From positions 1-51,194 of the forward strand of contig RFNG01000043.1 in NCBI GenBank assembly GCA_009927275.1: a stretch of DNA of 51,194 nucleotides, read 5' to 3'. Shown here in pieces: positions 17,166 to 27,240 of this stretch. Both the position numbers and the translations under genes were made by a program. Numbering within the stretch: the stretch's first letter is position 1; every line of letters begins with the position of its first letter. Below the pieces are notes generated by a model. It worked only from the letters and a program-made list of their open reading frames with translations. It had not been told where the DNA came from and searched no databases. The DNA is from Sphingobacteriia bacterium. GTDB lineage: Bacteria > Bacteroidota > Bacteroidia > B-17B0 > Aurantibacillaceae.

Positions 17166-18503
17166 ATGCAAGTTCCAAAACAGCTTACAAATCAATTACT
17201 CCATTTGAATGGCTTTGAACTTAAAGATTTTTGTAATGCACATTCAGTTCCTCTGAATTACAGATCCATTCGGTTAAATCCAAACAAGCCTGTCCCCCTT
17301 CCTTTTGAACATAAACATCCTATTCCTTGGACAAAACAGGGCTATTATACAGATTCCACTGTCAAATTTACCACAGATCCAAATTTTCATACAGGTGCAT
17401 ATTATGCACAAGAGCCCTCAAGTATGTTTATTGAATATGTGATTTTACAATTACAATTGCATTTAAAGCCTATTAAAGCCTTGGATTTATGCGCAGCGCC
17501 TGGAGGTAAAACTACCATTTTATTGGATGTATTATCCCAGGAATCTCTTGTTTGGGCTAACGAGCCTCATTCTACCCGAGCTATGACCTTAACTGATACT
17601 TTAAACCGCTGGGGCCATGATAATATATGTGTTAGCAATGCAAACCCAAGCACGCTTAAAAAGGCATTACCCTTTCAATTTGATTTAACACTGGTTGATG
17701 CCCCTTGCAGTGGAAGCGGTTTATTTAGAAAACAGCCTGGTTTTATTAATGAATGGCATAATGGCATGGTTAAAGAATCTCGTAAAAATCAAGAATTAAT
17801 TTTACATGAAGCTTTTCAACTAACTAAAATTCAAGGATTTATAATTTATTCGACCTGTTCGTTTTCACCTGAAGAAAACGAAGACCTTACACAATGGTTT
17901 TTAAAGCATTATCCTGTTAAACACATTCAAATTAATGTTCCAGACGCTTGGAATATTAAAATTTCAGAGGGCGCATACCGCTTTTGGCCACATTTATTAA
18001 AAGCTGAGGGTTTTTATTGCAGTATTTTTCAAGTAATGGAACAATCTGAAATTAAACCAGTAAAACATAAAAAAATGCACTGTATTAATACAAAGCCAAA
18101 ATTAAATTTACCCTTTGAAATTAAAATTAACGATGTAAATCAATCCTATATTGAGTTTAATAAATCTTTATGGGTAATATCTAACAATTTAATTGATATA
18201 TTAAATATAATTGATAATCAATTACTTATATTAAAAATTGGAACCTGTTGCCTAACATTAAATAATAAAGATATTCCTGAACATCAATTGGCGCAGTCTT
18301 TTAAAATTAAAACCGATTTACCTGATTTTGAATGTGCATTAGAATTAGCGTTAAGCTATTTAAAACGAAATAGTTTTAAAAATACAATTTCAAAAACGGG
18401 ATGGCATGCCATGACTTATAATAAATTGGGTATGGGCTGGGCAAACTTTCTTAACAACCGCGTAAATAATGCCTATCCTAAAATTTTAAAAATTCTTCAT
18501 TAG
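17166..18503 (+). CDS. rRNA cytosine-C5 methyltransferase, RsmF/RsmB (NOL1/NOP2/Sun) family
   Basis: A SAM-dependent RNA m5C methyltransferase of 445 residues. Motif I is LDLCAAPGGKTT, the motif IV cysteine is in DAPCSGSG, and the motif VI catalytic cysteine is in STCSFSPEENE; RFWPHLLKAEGFY is conserved. The C-terminal 140 residues look like the extra RNA-binding (PUA-like) domain of RsmF and are noticeably more AT-rich and divergent. The domain order favours RsmF (16S C1407) over RsmB, but I would not fix the target base. It stands alone, divergent from recX and before the tRNA promoter. Confidence 0.85.
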   Translation: MQVPKQLTNQLLHLNGFELKDFCNAHSVPLNYRSIRLNPNKPVPLPFEHKHPIPWTKQGYYTDSTVKFTTDPNFHTGAYYAQEPSSMFIEYVILQLQLHLKPIKALDLCAAPGGKTTILLDVLSQESLVWANEPHSTRAMTLTDTLNRWGHDNICVSNANPSTLKKALPFQFDLTLVDAPCSGSGLFRKQPGFINEWHNGMVKESRKNQELILHEAFQLTKIQGFIIYSTCSFSPEENEDLTQWFLKHYPVKHIQINVPDAWNIKISEGAYRFWPHLLKAEGFYCSIFQVMEQSEIKPVKHKKMHCINTKPKLNLPFEIKINDVNQSYIEFNKSLWVISNNLIDILNIIDNQLLILKIGTCCLTLNNKDIPEHQLAQSFKIKTDLPDFECALELALSYLKRNSFKNTISKTGWHAMTYNKLGMGWANFLNNRVNNAYPKILKILH

Positions 18504-18516
18504 AAATGCGTATTTA

Positions 18517-18548
18517 TTTGTTTGATAATAAAAGTTTTAATACATTTG
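18517..18548 (+). promoter_or_regulatory. Bacteroidota-type promoter of the tRNA-tuf operon
   Basis: TTTG (18517-18520) is followed after 20 bases by TACATTTG (18541-18548), matching TTTG / 19-21 / TAnnTTTG. The first tRNA starts 43 bases downstream. A second TTTG at 18521 gives 16-base spacing and is less likely to be the -33 box. This probably drives the four tRNAs and tuf, and possibly the genes beyond. Confidence 0.75.
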
Positions 18549-18551
18549 CGT

Positions 18552-18579
18552 CCCCTAATTTAGGGGGCGTTCCTTTTTT
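18552..18579 (+). terminator. Small hairpin at the start of the tRNA-tuf transcript
   Basis: CCCCTA (18552-18557) pairs with TAGGGG (18561-18566) around a 3-base loop, followed 7 bases later by a T-run (18574-18579). It could end transcription from the upstream methyltransferase gene, or form the 5' end of the operon transcript since it sits just after the -7 box. The T-run is not immediately adjacent, so a terminator role is uncertain. Confidence 0.45.
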
Positions 18580-18591
18580 ATTGAACGAATT

Positions 18592-18664
18592 GCCGAAGTA
18601 GCTCAGCTGGTAGAGCAGCTGATTTGTAATCAGCTGGTCGGGGGTTCGAGTCCCTTCTTCGGCT
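18592..18664 (+). tRNA. tRNA-Thr (anticodon TGT)
   Basis: A 73-base cloverleaf: acceptor GCCGAAG/CTTCGGC with T73, D stem GCTC/GAGC, anticodon loop TTTGTAA with TGT, and T arm GGGGG-TTCGAGT-CCCTT. CCA is not encoded. It is the first of four clustered tRNAs before tuf. Confidence 0.96.
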
Positions 18665-18671
18665 CTCAGTT

Positions 18672-18752
18672 GGGGCAATTCCAGAGTGGCCAAATGGGGC
18701 AGACTGTAAATCTGCTGCGATAGCTTCGGTGGTTCGAATCCATCTTGCCCCA
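18672..18752 (+). tRNA. tRNA-Tyr (anticodon GTA)
   Basis: An 81-base class II tRNA with the long variable arm expected of bacterial tRNA-Tyr. Acceptor GGGGCAA/TTGCCCC with A73; anticodon loop CTGTAAA holds GTA. CCA is not encoded. Confidence 0.96.
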
Positions 18753-18769
18753 CCCCAAAACGGATATCA

Positions 18770-18845
18770 GCGGAAGTAGCTCAATTGGTAGAGCTCCAGC
18801 CTTCCAAGCTGGAGGTTGCGGGTTCGAGACCCGTCTTCCGCTCCA
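18770..18845 (+). tRNA. tRNA-Gly (anticodon TCC)
   Basis: Acceptor GCGGAAG/CTTCCGC with T73 (18842); anticodon loop CTTCCAA holds TCC. It is followed directly by CCA (18843-18845), the only tRNA in this window that encodes CCA. Confidence 0.96.
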
Positions 18846-18882
18846 AAGCGCTTTGATAATGCATGTTGGGACTGTCAGACTT

Positions 18883-18954
<72 letters not shown>

Positions 18955-19014
18955 CAAAAAAATAAATTGATAAAAAAATAACATATAAAACAAAAAAATA
19001 AAAAATAAACAACT

Positions 19015-20202
19015 ATGGCAAAAGAAAAATTCGACCGTTCCAAACCACATGTTAACATTGGAACCATTGGACACGTAGACCACGGTAAAACCACTCTTAC
19101 TGCGGCTATTACAACCGTATTAGCAACTAAAGGACTTGCTGAAGTACGTGATTTCTCTTCTATTGATAATGCACCCGAAGAAAAAGAACGTGGTATTACA
19201 ATTAATACTTCACACGTGGAGTATCAAACAGAAAAACGTCACTATGCACACGTAGATTGTCCAGGTCACGCCGATTACGTAAAAAACATGGTTACAGGTG
19301 CTGCACAAATGGACGGTGCCATTTTAGTGGTTGCCGCAACAGATGGACCTATGCCACAAACCCGCGAACATATTCTGTTAGCGCGTCAGGTAGGTGTGCC
19401 CCGTATAGTTGTTTTTATGAATAAAGTTGACATGGTTGACGATCCAGAATTGTTAGACCTAGTTGAAATGGATGTTCGTGAATTATTAAGCTTTTATAAG
19501 TTTGACGGTGATAACACTCCCATTATTAGAGGTTCTGCTTTAGGCGGATTAAACAATGATGCCAAATGGGTTGATAAAATTATGGAATTAATGGCCGCTG
19601 TGGATGATTTTATTCCATTACCTCCACGTGACAAAGACAAGGCGTTTTTAATGCCTGTTGAAGATGTATTTACCATTACAGGTCGTGGAACGGTGGCTAC
19701 AGGTCGTATTGAAACAGGAATCATCAATTCAAACGATGCGGTAGAAATAATTGGAATGGGTGCTGAAAAGCTAACCTCAACCGTTACCGGTGTTGAAATG
19801 TTTCGTAAAATATTAGATTCTGGTGAAGCTGGAGATAATGTAGGATTATTACTTCGTGGTATTGAAAAAAGTGATATACGCCGCGGTATGGTAATTTGCA
19901 AGCCCGGTTCTGTTAAACCGCATAAAAAATTTAAAGCCGAGGTATATATCCTTAAAAAAGAAGAAGGCGGTCGTCATACACCATTCCAAAACAAATACCG
20001 TCCTCAGTTTTATTTCCGTACTACCGACGTAACTGGTGAAATTGAACTTGAAGCCGGTCGTGAAATGGTTTTACCTGGAGATAATGTAACCATTACTGTA
20101 AACTTGATTAATTCCATCGCCATGGATAAAGGTCTTCGTTTTGCTATTCGCGAAGGTGGACGTACCGTTGGTGCTGGTCAGGTAACAGAAATATTAGACT
20201 AA
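19015..20202 (+). CDS. tuf: Elongation factor Tu
   Basis: EF-Tu delivers aminoacyl-tRNA to the ribosome as a GTP complex. The 395-residue protein has G1 GHVDHGKT (residues 19-26), the switch I sequence [13 protein letters not shown]3 DCPGHADY, G4 NKVD, and domains 2 and 3 with the usual [11 protein letters not shown] and [19 protein letters not shown]. It is complete and of normal length. It sits between tRNA-Thr(GGT) and tRNA-Trp, the common Bacteroidota arrangement. An A-rich stretch rather than a Shine-Dalgarno sequence precedes the ATG. Confidence 0.98.
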   Translation: MAKEKFDRSKPHVNIGTIGHVDHGKTTLTAAITTVLATKGLAEVRDFSSIDNAPEEKERGITINTSHVEYQTEKRHYAHVDCPGHADYVKNMVTGAAQMDGAILVVAATDGPMPQTREHILLARQVGVPRIVVFMNKVDMVDDPELLDLVEMDVRELLSFYKFDGDNTPIIRGSALGGLNNDAKWVDKIMELMAAVDDFIPLPPRDKDKAFLMPVEDVFTITGRGTVATGRIETGIINSNDAVEIIGMGAEKLTSTVTGVEMFRKILDSGEAGDNVGLLLRGIEKSDIRRGMVICKPGSVKPHKKFKAEVYILKKEEGGRHTPFQNKYRPQFYFRTTDVTGEIELEAGREMVLPGDNVTITVNLINSIAMDKGLRFAIREGGRTVGAGQVTEILD

Positions 20203-20221
20203 GCCATAGTTTAAAATTTCG

Positions 20222-20256
20222 GCAAAATGGCCTCCGTAATTCGGTAGCCATTTTGC
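20222..20256 (+). terminator. Hairpin between tuf and tRNA-Trp
   Basis: GCAAAATGGC (20222-20231) pairs perfectly with GCCATTTTGC (20247-20256) around a 15-base loop that can itself form CCG/CGG. It is followed by TGTTT rather than a long T-run. It may be a partial terminator or a processing site separating tuf mRNA from the tRNA-Trp/secE transcript. Confidence 0.6.
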
Positions 20257-20281
20257 TGTTTAATAAAATAAATGAATAAAA

Positions 20282-20352
20282 ACGGGCATAGTTCAATGGC
20301 AGAATAGCGGTCTCCAAAACCGTTGATGGGAGTTCGAATCTCTCTGCCCGTG
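20282..20352 (+). tRNA. tRNA-Trp (anticodon CCA)
   Basis: A 71-base cloverleaf: acceptor ACGGGCA/TGCCCGT with G73, anticodon loop CTCCAAA with CCA, and T arm GGGAG-TTCGAAT-CTCTC. CCA end not encoded. It lies 22 bases before secE. Confidence 0.96.
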
Positions 20353-20374
20353 CGAACCAACCGTAAAAAATATT

Positions 20375-20569
20375 ATGAGCAAAATATCAAATTATCTTAC
20401 CGAAAGTCGAAACGAGTTGTTTAATAAGGTAAGTTGGCCTACATGGAGTGAATTACAAAACAGTGCCTGGGTGGTAATGGCCTCTGCAATAATAATAGCT
20501 TTAGTGGTTTTTGTTTTGGATTTTGTTTTTGAGTTTGGTATGACCATGCTTTATGATTTATTCAAATAA
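20375..20569 (+). CDS. secE: Preprotein translocase subunit SecE
   Basis: The essential small subunit of SecYEG. The 64-residue single-helix form has the amphipathic segment with NKVSWPTWSEL, the SecE signature, then one transmembrane helix (about residues 29-52). It is in the universal secE-nusG order, seven bases before nusG. Confidence 0.95.
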   Translation: MSKISNYLTESRNELFNKVSWPTWSELQNSAWVVMASAIIIALVVFVLDFVFEFGMTMLYDLFK

Positions 20570-20576
20570 TTGAATT

Positions 20577-21140
20577 ATGACAACATCCAGCACAATTGAG
20601 CAAACAAAAAAATGGTACGTTGTTAGAGCCATTAGCGGTCAAGAAAAAAAAGTCAAACATTATATTGAAGTTGAGATTGCCCGACTCAAATTAGAAAGTT
20701 TTGTGAGTCAGGTTTTAATTCCAACTGAAAAAGTTATTCAAATACGAAACGGAAAAAAAACCACCAAAGAGCGTTCCTTTTACCCCGGATATATTTTAAT
20801 TGAAGCGCAACTAACTGGTGAAATTCCTCACGTAATTAGAAACATTACCGGTGTAATTGGTTTTTTAGGTGAGTCTAAAGGCGGTGACCCTGTTCCCATG
20901 CGTATTGGAGAAGTTAACCGAATTTTAGGAAAAGTGGATGAACTTACTGAAAGTGAAGGCACCATGACTACACAATACACAGTAGGAGAATCGGTAAAAG
21001 TAATAAACGGACCGTTTAACGGTTTTAATGGCATTATTGAAGAAATTCTTGAAGATAAACGTAAAATAAAAGTTACCGTAAAAATATTTGGGCGCAAAAC
21101 CCCGCTTGAATTGAATTATGGTGAAGTAGAAATTGAATAA
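20577..21140 (+). CDS. nusG: Transcription termination/antitermination protein NusG
   Basis: NusG binds RNA polymerase and controls pausing, termination and coupling to the ribosome. The 187-residue protein has the NGN domain (KKWYVVRAISGQEKKVKHYIE, FYPGYILIEA) and a C-terminal KOW domain (VGESVKVINGPFNGFNGIIEEI). It is complete and immediately follows secE. Confidence 0.97.
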   Translation: MTTSSTIEQTKKWYVVRAISGQEKKVKHYIEVEIARLKLESFVSQVLIPTEKVIQIRNGKKTTKERSFYPGYILIEAQLTGEIPHVIRNITGVIGFLGESKGGDPVPMRIGEVNRILGKVDELTESEGTMTTQYTVGESVKVINGPFNGFNGIIEEILEDKRKIKVTVKIFGRKTPLELNYGEVEIE

Positions 21141-21153
21141 TATGAATTATCGC

Positions 21154-21227
21154 ATTGAATTGAAGAGGTATTTTAACGAGACGCTTTGCTGCTTCCAACT
21201 CAAAGCAAGTACCTCTCTAAATTCAAT
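21154..21227 (+). promoter_or_regulatory. Structured leader upstream of rplK
   Basis: In the 113-base gap before rplK, ATTGAATT plus GAAGAGGTA (21154-21170) can pair with TACCTCT plus AAATTCAAT (21210-21227). Inside is a second stem, GCTTTG (21183-21188) with CAAAGC (21201-21206). In other bacteria rplKA mRNA is bound by L1 near its start for feedback repression, so this is a candidate for that element; I could not verify an L1-site match. Confidence 0.5.
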
Positions 21228-21253
21228 TTTAAAACCAATAAATAAAAAATACC

Positions 21254-21691
21254 ATGGCTAAAGAGTTAAGTGCAATTGTTAAATTGCAAATAAAAGGCGG
21301 AGCTGCTAACCCCTCTCCTCCAATTGGACCTGCTTTAGGCGCCAAGGGTGTAAACATTATGGAGTTCTGTAAGCAGTTTAATGCTCGAACTCAAGAAAAC
21401 CCTGGAAAAATACTTCCGGTAATTATTAATGTTTATACCGACAAATCGTTTGATTTTGTTATCAAAAGACCGCCTGTTGCAATCCAAATCATGGAACTGG
21501 CAAAAATTAAATCCGGATCAGCAACCAGTAACCGCAAAAAAGTAGGTTCATTGTCTTGGGATCAGGTTCGAAAAATTGCCGAAGATAAAATGGTAGACAT
21601 GAACTGTTTTACTGTTGAATCTGCCATGTCAATGGTTGCTGGTACTGCACGCTCTATGGGTGTTACAGTATCCGGAACCAAACCCTTTTAA
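21254..21691 (+). CDS. rplK: 50S ribosomal protein L11 (uL11)
   Basis: L11 binds the GTPase-associated centre of 23S rRNA. The 145-residue protein has the signature [22 protein letters not shown] and a typical C-terminal RNA-binding domain ([18 protein letters not shown]). Normal length. It opens the rplKAJL-rpoBC block after a structured leader. Confidence 0.97.
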   Translation: MAKELSAIVKLQIKGGAANPSPPIGPALGAKGVNIMEFCKQFNARTQENPGKILPVIINVYTDKSFDFVIKRPPVAIQIMELAKIKSGSATSNRKKVGSLSWDQVRKIAEDKMVDMNCFTVESAMSMVAGTARSMGVTVSGTKPF

Positions 21692-21719
21692 TTTATAAAT
21701 GTTTAATTAAAGCTTAAAA

Positions 21720-22412
21720 ATGGCAACGTTGACTAAAAAAAGAAAGACTGCAGAATCAAAGTATAATGCAGCAAAGTCGTATTCCATGACAGAAGCCTCA
21801 AGTATTGTAAAATCAATAACGTTTACAAAATTTGATGCATCAGTTGATTTGGCAATACGTTTAGGAGTTGATCCACGTAAAGCGAATCAAATGGTACGGG
21901 GCACAGTAACATTGCCGCACGGTACCGGTAAAACCTTGCGCGTATTGGCACTTGTTACTCCTGACAAAGAACAGGAAGCAAAAGAAGCAGGTGCTGATTT
22001 TGCTGGTTTAGATGAATTCGTAGAAAAAATCAAAGGTGGATGGACTGATATTGATGTAATTATTACCATGCCTTCCGTTATGGGTAAAGTTGGTGCCCTT
22101 GGTAGAATTTTAGGACCAAGAGGTTTAATGCCGAATCCAAAAACGGGAACAGTAACCATGGATGTTGCAAAAGCGGTTCAGGATGCCAAAGGTGGAAAAA
22201 TTGACTTCAAAGTTGATAAATCAGGTATTATACATGCTAGTATTGGAAAAGTTTCCTTTGATGCACAAAAAATAACAGAAAATGCCCAAGAACTTATGCA
22301 AACTGTTATGAAATTAAAACCTTCAAGTGCAAAAGGCACCTATATCCGATCGGTAACCATGAGCTCCACCATGAGTCCCGGAATTCAAATTGATACAAAA
22401 CTGTATTCATAA
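21720..22412 (+). CDS. rplA: 50S ribosomal protein L1 (uL1)
   Basis: L1 forms the mobile stalk at the E site and is a known translational repressor of the L11-L1 mRNA in other bacteria. The 230-residue protein contains [20 protein letters not shown] and the conserved [18 protein letters not shown]. It lies 28 bases after rplK. Confidence 0.97.
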   Translation: MATLTKKRKTAESKYNAAKSYSMTEASSIVKSITFTKFDASVDLAIRLGVDPRKANQMVRGTVTLPHGTGKTLRVLALVTPDKEQEAKEAGADFAGLDEFVEKIKGGWTDIDVIITMPSVMGKVGALGRILGPRGLMPNPKTGTVTMDVAKAVQDAKGGKIDFKVDKSGIIHASIGKVSFDAQKITENAQELMQTVMKLKPSSAKGTYIRSVTMSSTMSPGIQIDTKLYS

Positions 22413-22424
22413 CACATTGGACAC

Positions 22425-22922
22425 ATGAACAAAGCTGAAAAAACCAAACAAATCGAACATTTAACAGAACAATTAAATGCAAATGATAAAATTTACCTTG
22501 CGGATTGTTCTACGCTAACGGTAGAAAAAGTTAATGCTTTTCGCCGTATGTGTTTTCAAAAAAACATTACTGTAACAGTTGTAAAAAACACCCTATTAAA
22601 AAAGGCTTTGGAGCGTGCAAACGACTCAAAGCTTACGGAATTAATACCAGCATTAAAAGGGGAAACAGCATTAATGTTTACAGACACATCCAATGCACCA
22701 GCAAAAATTATTAAAGATTTTCGTAAAAACGGAAACAAACCTGCTTTAAAGGGCGCCTATGTAGAACAAATGATTTTTATAGGCGATCAACAACTTGAAG
22801 CACTGGCATCGTTAAAATCTAAAAACGAATTAATTGCTGATGTAATTGCACTTCTTCAATCCCCTATTAAACGCGTCATAGGTGGATTAGAACACAAATT
22901 TAAAAATCAAGACGCCGCTTAA
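22425..22922 (+). CDS. rplJ: 50S ribosomal protein L10 (uL10)
   Basis: L10 anchors the L7/L12 stalk. The 165-residue protein has the N-terminal YLADCSTLTVEKVNAFRR and VVKNTLLKKAL segments and a C-terminal helix for L12 binding. Only 12 bases separate it from rplA, so the L10 leader seen upstream of rplJ in other phyla is absent here. Confidence 0.96.
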   Translation: MNKAEKTKQIEHLTEQLNANDKIYLADCSTLTVEKVNAFRRMCFQKNITVTVVKNTLLKKALERANDSKLTELIPALKGETALMFTDTSNAPAKIIKDFRKNGNKPALKGAYVEQMIFIGDQQLEALASLKSKNELIADVIALLQSPIKRVIGGLEHKFKNQDAA

Positions 22923-22947
22923 TTTAAATTATTAAAAAACAAATCCT

Positions 22948-23319
22948 ATGGCAGATATAAAATCAATCGCAGAAACCTTAGTTAACTTAACTGTTAAAGA
23001 AGTACAAGAATTAGCAACATTATTAAAAGATGAGTACGGTATTGAACCCGCTGCTGCAGCTGTTGTAATGGCTGGTGGCGGAGGCGGCGCCGATGCTGCA
23101 GAAGCAAAAACCAGTTTTGACGTAATTTTAAAAGAAGCTGGAGCTGCCAAATTAGGGGTAGTTAAAGTTGTAAAAGATTTAACAGGACTTGGCTTAAAAG
23201 AAGCTAAAGATCTTGTTGATGGTGCACCAAAACCCGTAAAAGAAGGCATTGGCAAAGAGGAAGCTGAGGCTATTAAAAAAGCTTTGGAAGAAGCTGGTGC
23301 TAAAGCTGAAATTAAGTAA
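22948..23319 (+). CDS. rplL: 50S ribosomal protein L7/L12 (bL12)
   Basis: The stalk protein that recruits translation factors. The 123-residue protein has an N-terminal dimerisation segment, an Ala/Gly-rich hinge (about residues 36-50) and the C-terminal domain with [21 protein letters not shown]. Normal length and start. Confidence 0.97.
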   Translation: MADIKSIAETLVNLTVKEVQELATLLKDEYGIEPAAAAVVMAGGGGGADAAEAKTSFDVILKEAGAAKLGVVKVVKDLTGLGLKEAKDLVDGAPKPVKEGIGKEEAEAIKKALEEAGAKAEIK

Positions 23320-23328
23320 CTATGATCC

Positions 23329-23363
23329 CCCTGATATCTGCTGTATGCTGATATCAGGGTTTT
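23329..23363 (+). terminator. Hairpin between rplL and rpoB (attenuator candidate)
   Basis: CCCTGATATC (23329-23338) pairs perfectly with GATATCAGGG (23350-23359) around an 11-base loop and is followed by TTTT. It lies between the rplL stop and the rpoB start. By analogy with the E. coli rplL-rpoB attenuator it may lower rpoBC expression relative to ribosomal proteins, or be an RNase processing site. Confidence 0.7.
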
Positions 23364-23405
23364 GTTCTCGTTATTCTTAAATATTCACTACTAATATTAA
23401 ATACC

Positions 23406-26400
23406 TTGGCAACAACTCAAAAAAACCTAAAACGAATTAATTTTTCATCTAACAAATTTCCTATTGAGTATCCTGATTTTTTAGATATTCAAATAAAGTC
23501 GTTTCAAGACTTTTTTCAACTTGAAACCACACCAGAAAACCGTAAAAAAGAAGGCTTATTTAAAGTATTTGCTGAAAATTTTCCGATTTCAGATGCTCGA
23601 AACAACTTTGTATTGGAATTTAAAGACTATTACATAGATCCTCCTCGGTATTCCTTAGAAGAATGTATCGAACGAGGATTAACGTATTCCGTACCATTAA
23701 AAGCCAAGTTATATTTATATTGTACCGATCCTGAACATGAAGATTTTGAACCTATAATTCAGGATGTTTATTTAGGAACAATTCCCTACATGACTCCTAA
23801 AGGATCATTTATTATAAATGGTGCTGAACGTGTTATTGTATCACAGTTACACCGTTCACCTGGTGTGTTTTTTGGTCAGAGCCGACATGCCAATGGCACC
23901 AAACTTTACAGTGCCCGCGTTATACCGTTTAAAGGCAGTTGGATAGAATTTGCAACAGACATAAATAATGTAATGTATGCATACATAGACCGTAAGAAAA
24001 AGTTACCCGTTACCACTTTACTTCGTTCTATAGGTTTTGAAAGTGATAAACAAATTTTAGAAATTTTTGGATTATCAGATGAAGTTAAAGTAAGTAAGGC
24101 CGGTTTAAAACGTGAGGTAGGTCGTAGACTTGCGGCCCGTGTATTAAAAACATGGCTTGAAGATTTTGTTGATGAAGATACCGGAGAAGTAGTTTCAATT
24201 GAACGTAATGAAGTTTTAATTGACAGGGAAACAATATTAGAAGATCAACATATTGATTTAATCGTTGATGCCGGTGTAAAATCTATTATTTTACATAAAC
24301 AGGATGTTAATACGGCAGATTTTGCGATTATTTATAATACGCTGCAAAAAGATTCTACAAACTCTGAAAAAGAGGCAATTGAATTTATATACCGCTTATT
24401 ACGAAATGCCGAACCACCAGACGAAGAAACGGCACGCAGTGTTATTGATAAATTATTCTTTTCAGATAAACGTTATGATTTAGGGGAAGTAGGAAGGTAT
24501 CGAATAAATAAAAAATTTGGCATTGATATTCCTGCTGAAATTAGAGTATTAACAAAAGAAGATATCATTCTTATTATAAAATATTTAATTGAGCTTATTA
24601 ATTCAAAAACCGATGTTGATGATATTGATCATCTTTCAAATCGACGTGTTCGTACTGTAGGCGAACAATTATACGCTCAATTTGGTGTTGGTTTAGCGCG
24701 TATGGCGCGTACCATTCGCGAACGTATGAATGTACGCGATAACGAGGTATTTACACCAACCGATTTAATAAATGCCAAAACCTTAAGCTCCGTAATTAAT
24801 TCGTTTTTTGGTACCAATCAACTTTCACAGTTTATGGACCAAACCAATCCCCTGTCGGAAATTACACATAAACGCAGGCTATCTGCACTCGGGCCAGGCG
24901 GCTTAAGTCGTGAACGTGCAGGTTTTGAGGTACGCGATGTGCATTACACACACTACGGTCGTTTATGTACTATTGAAACGCCTGAAGGTCCCAATATTGG
25001 TTTAATTTCTTCATTGTGCGTTTATGCAAAAGTTAACAAACTTGGATTTATCGAAACCCCCTATCGTGAAGTAAAACAGGGTAAAATAAATCCAAATTCA
25101 GAAATATTATATCTCACCGCAGAAGAAGAAGATCGCAAAAATATAGCACAAGCAAATTCAAAGCTGGACGACAAAGGTCGTATGACCGGAACTAAAATAA
25201 CAGCACGTTTTGAAGGTGATTTTCCAATTACAGAGGCTGAACAAATCCATTTAATGGATGTGGCTCCTAATCAAATTGCTTCTATTGCAGCTTCTTTAAT
25301 TCCGTTTTTGGAGCATGATGATGCAAACCGTGCTTTGATGGGCTCTAACATGCAACGTCAGGCAGTGCCCCTTATGCGTCCGGAATCACCAATTGTTGGA
25401 ACTGGAATTGAAGGCCGAGTGGCAGAAGACAGCCGCGTGTTAATTAATGCAGAATTTGATGGGCATGTAGAATATGTAGATGCGCGTGAAATTGTAATAC
25501 GTTACCAACGCAGTGAAGAAGATAAGCTTATTAGTTTTGAGGGTGATGTTAAAACCTACCGTTTAACTAAATTTCAAAAAACCAATCAAAGTACCTGCAT
25601 GAATCTTAAACCCATTGTAAAAAAGGGTGATAAAGTAACCAAAGGACAAGTACTTTGCGAAGGTTATGCAACTCAAAACGGTGAATTGGCATTAGGCCGT
25701 AATCTGAAAGTGGCGTTTATGCCCTGGAAAGGTTATAATTTTGAAGATGCCATCGTTATCAATGAAAAAATTGTACGCGATGATATTTTCACATCCATTC
25801 ATATAGATGAGTACAATTTAGAAGTCCGTGATACAAAACGCGGCATGGAGGAACTAACCCCTGATATCCCAAATGTAAGCGAAGAGGCAACCAAAGATCT
25901 TGATGAAAAGGGATTAATCCGTATTGGTGCAGAAGTTAAAGAAGGTGATATTTTAATTGGAAAAATTACACCGAAAGGCGAAACCGATCCGTCACCTGAA
26001 GAAAAACTATTACGTGCCATTTTTGGCGATAAGGCCGGAGATGTTAAGGATGCATCCTTACGCGTATCCCCTTCTATTAAGGGTGTAGTAATTGATAAAC
26101 GTTTGTTTTCAAGGGTTATTAAAGATAAAAAAGCAAAAGCCGAAGAAAAACCTTTAGTTGAAAAACTGGATTCGGAATTTGAAAAAAACATAAATAACCT
26201 TAAACTTAAACTGGTAGATAAACTTTTCACCTTAGTTAATGGCAGAACATCTCAGGGTGTAACCAATATTTTAGGAGAAGAAGTTGTAGCTAAAGGCACC
26301 AAGTTTACCCAAAAAATTCTTGAACGAATCGATTATACCGAAATTAATCCTGTTAATTGGACAAGCGATAAAGATAAAAACATATCGATTGAGCAAATGC

Positions 26401-27218
26401 TGCACAATTACATGATACATTTCAACGATTATTTAGGAAAATACAAACGTGAAAAGTTTCAGATTACGGTGGGCGATGAATTACCTAATGGTATTGTTAA
26501 AATGGCCAAGGTATATATTGCTCAAAAGCGTAAACTAAAAGTTGGCGATAAAATGGCCGGACGTCATGGTAACAAAGGTATTGTTGCCCGTATCGTAAAA
26601 GCCGAAGACATGCCGTATTTAGAAGATGGTACCCCCGTAGATATTGTGTTAAATCCGTTAGGAGTTCCCTCGCGTATGAACCTGGGCCAAATATATGAAA
26701 CTGTACTGGGTTGGGCGGGTGAAAAACTGGGATTAAAATTTGCAACACCTATTTTTGACGGAGCCAGTATGGACCAAATAGATGAGCAGGTTAAAAAGGC
26801 CGGATTGCCCCAATTTGGTCGCACATTTTTGTACGATGGAGAAACCGGGGAGCGATTCCACCAACCAGCAACAGTGGGTATTATTTACATGTTAAAACTA
26901 TCACATATGGTTGATGATAAAATGCATGCACGTTCTATTGGACCGTATTCATTAATTACACAACAACCTTTAGGTGGTAAAGCCCAATTTGGCGGTCAAC
27001 GCTTTGGTGAAATGGAAGTTTGGGCACTTGAAGCATACGGAGCAGCAAATGTATTACAGGAATTATTAACTGTTAAGTCGGATGATGTAACCGGAAGAGC
27101 CAAAGCCTATGAGTCCATTGTAAAAGGTGACAATATTCCTACACCGGGTATTCCTGAATCTTTCAATGTACTGTTGCATGAGCTAAAAGGATTAGCTCTT
27201 GATGTAAATATGGATTAA
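23406..27218 (+). CDS. rpoB: DNA-directed RNA polymerase subunit beta
   Basis: The beta subunit of RNA polymerase, 1270 residues, full length. The N-terminus [23 protein letters not shown] fits the Bacteroidota form. The start is TTG at 23406; no in-frame ATG lies close upstream. The rifampicin region begins at residue 472 ([20 protein letters not shown]) and has the ordinary residues for a rifampicin-sensitive enzyme. The C-terminus ends in the usual [19 protein letters not shown] clamp segment. It is 22 bases before rpoC. Confidence 0.98.
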   Translation: MATTQKNLKRINFSSNKFPIEYPDFLDIQIKSFQDFFQLETTPENRKKEGLFKVFAENFPISDARNNFVLEFKDYYIDPPRYSLEECIERGLTYSVPLKAKLYLYCTDPEHEDFEPIIQDVYLGTIPYMTPKGSFIINGAERVIVSQLHRSPGVFFGQSRHANGTKLYSARVIPFKGSWIEFATDINNVMYAYIDRKKKLPVTTLLRSIGFESDKQILEIFGLSDEVKVSKAGLKREVGRRLAARVLKTWLEDFVDEDTGEVVSIERNEVLIDRETILEDQHIDLIVDAGVKSIILHKQDVNTADFAIIYNTLQKDSTNSEKEAIEFIYRLLRNAEPPDEETARSVIDKLFFSDKRYDLGEVGRYRINKKFGIDIPAEIRVLTKEDIILIIKYLIELINSKTDVDDIDHLSNRRVRTVGEQLYAQFGVGLARMARTIRERMNVRDNEVFTPTDLINAKTLSSVINSFFGTNQLSQFMDQTNPLSEITHKRRLSALGPGGLSRERAGFEVRDVHYTHYGRLCTIETPEGPNIGLISSLCVYAKVNKLGFIETPYREVKQGKINPNSEILYLTAEEEDRKNIAQANSKLDDKGRMTGTKITARFEGDFPITEAEQIHLMDVAPNQIASIAASLIPFLEHDDANRALMGSNMQRQAVPLMRPESPIVGTGIEGRVAEDSRVLINAEFDGHVEYVDAREIVIRYQRSEEDKLISFEGDVKTYRLTKFQKTNQSTCMNLKPIVKKGDKVTKGQVLCEGYATQNGELALGRNLKVAFMPWKGYNFEDAIVINEKIVRDDIFTSIHIDEYNLEVRDTKRGMEELTPDIPNVSEEATKDLDEKGLIRIGAEVKEGDILIGKITPKGETDPSPEEKLLRAIFGDKAGDVKDASLRVSPSIKGVVIDKRLFSRVIKDKKAKAEEKPLVEKLDSEFEKNINNLKLKLVDKLFTLVNGRTSQGVTNILGEEVVAKGTKFTQKILERIDYTEINPVNWTSDKDKNISIEQMLHNYMIHFNDYLGKYKREKFQITVGDELPNGIVKMAKVYIAQKRKLKVGDKMAGRHGNKGIVARIVKAEDMPYLEDGTPVDIVLNPLGVPSRMNLGQIYETVLGWAGEKLGLKFATPIFDGASMDQIDEQVKKAGLPQFGRTFLYDGETGERFHQPATVGIIYMLKLSHMVDDKMHARSIGPYSLITQQPLGGKAQFGGQRFGEMEVWALEAYGAANVLQELLTVKSDDVTGRAKAYESIVKGDNIPTPGIPESFNVLLHELKGLALDVNMD

Positions 27219-27240
27219 TCATTAAAAACGAAAAAAAAAC

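Noticed and set aside
18514-18753. Minus-strand open frame of 79 codons across the tRNA genes
   Set aside because: It lies antisense to two clear tRNAs and its sequence is just their reverse complement; no start signal or family.
24819-24900. Rifampicin resistance change in rpoB
   Set aside because: The residues of the resistance region match the usual sensitive form.
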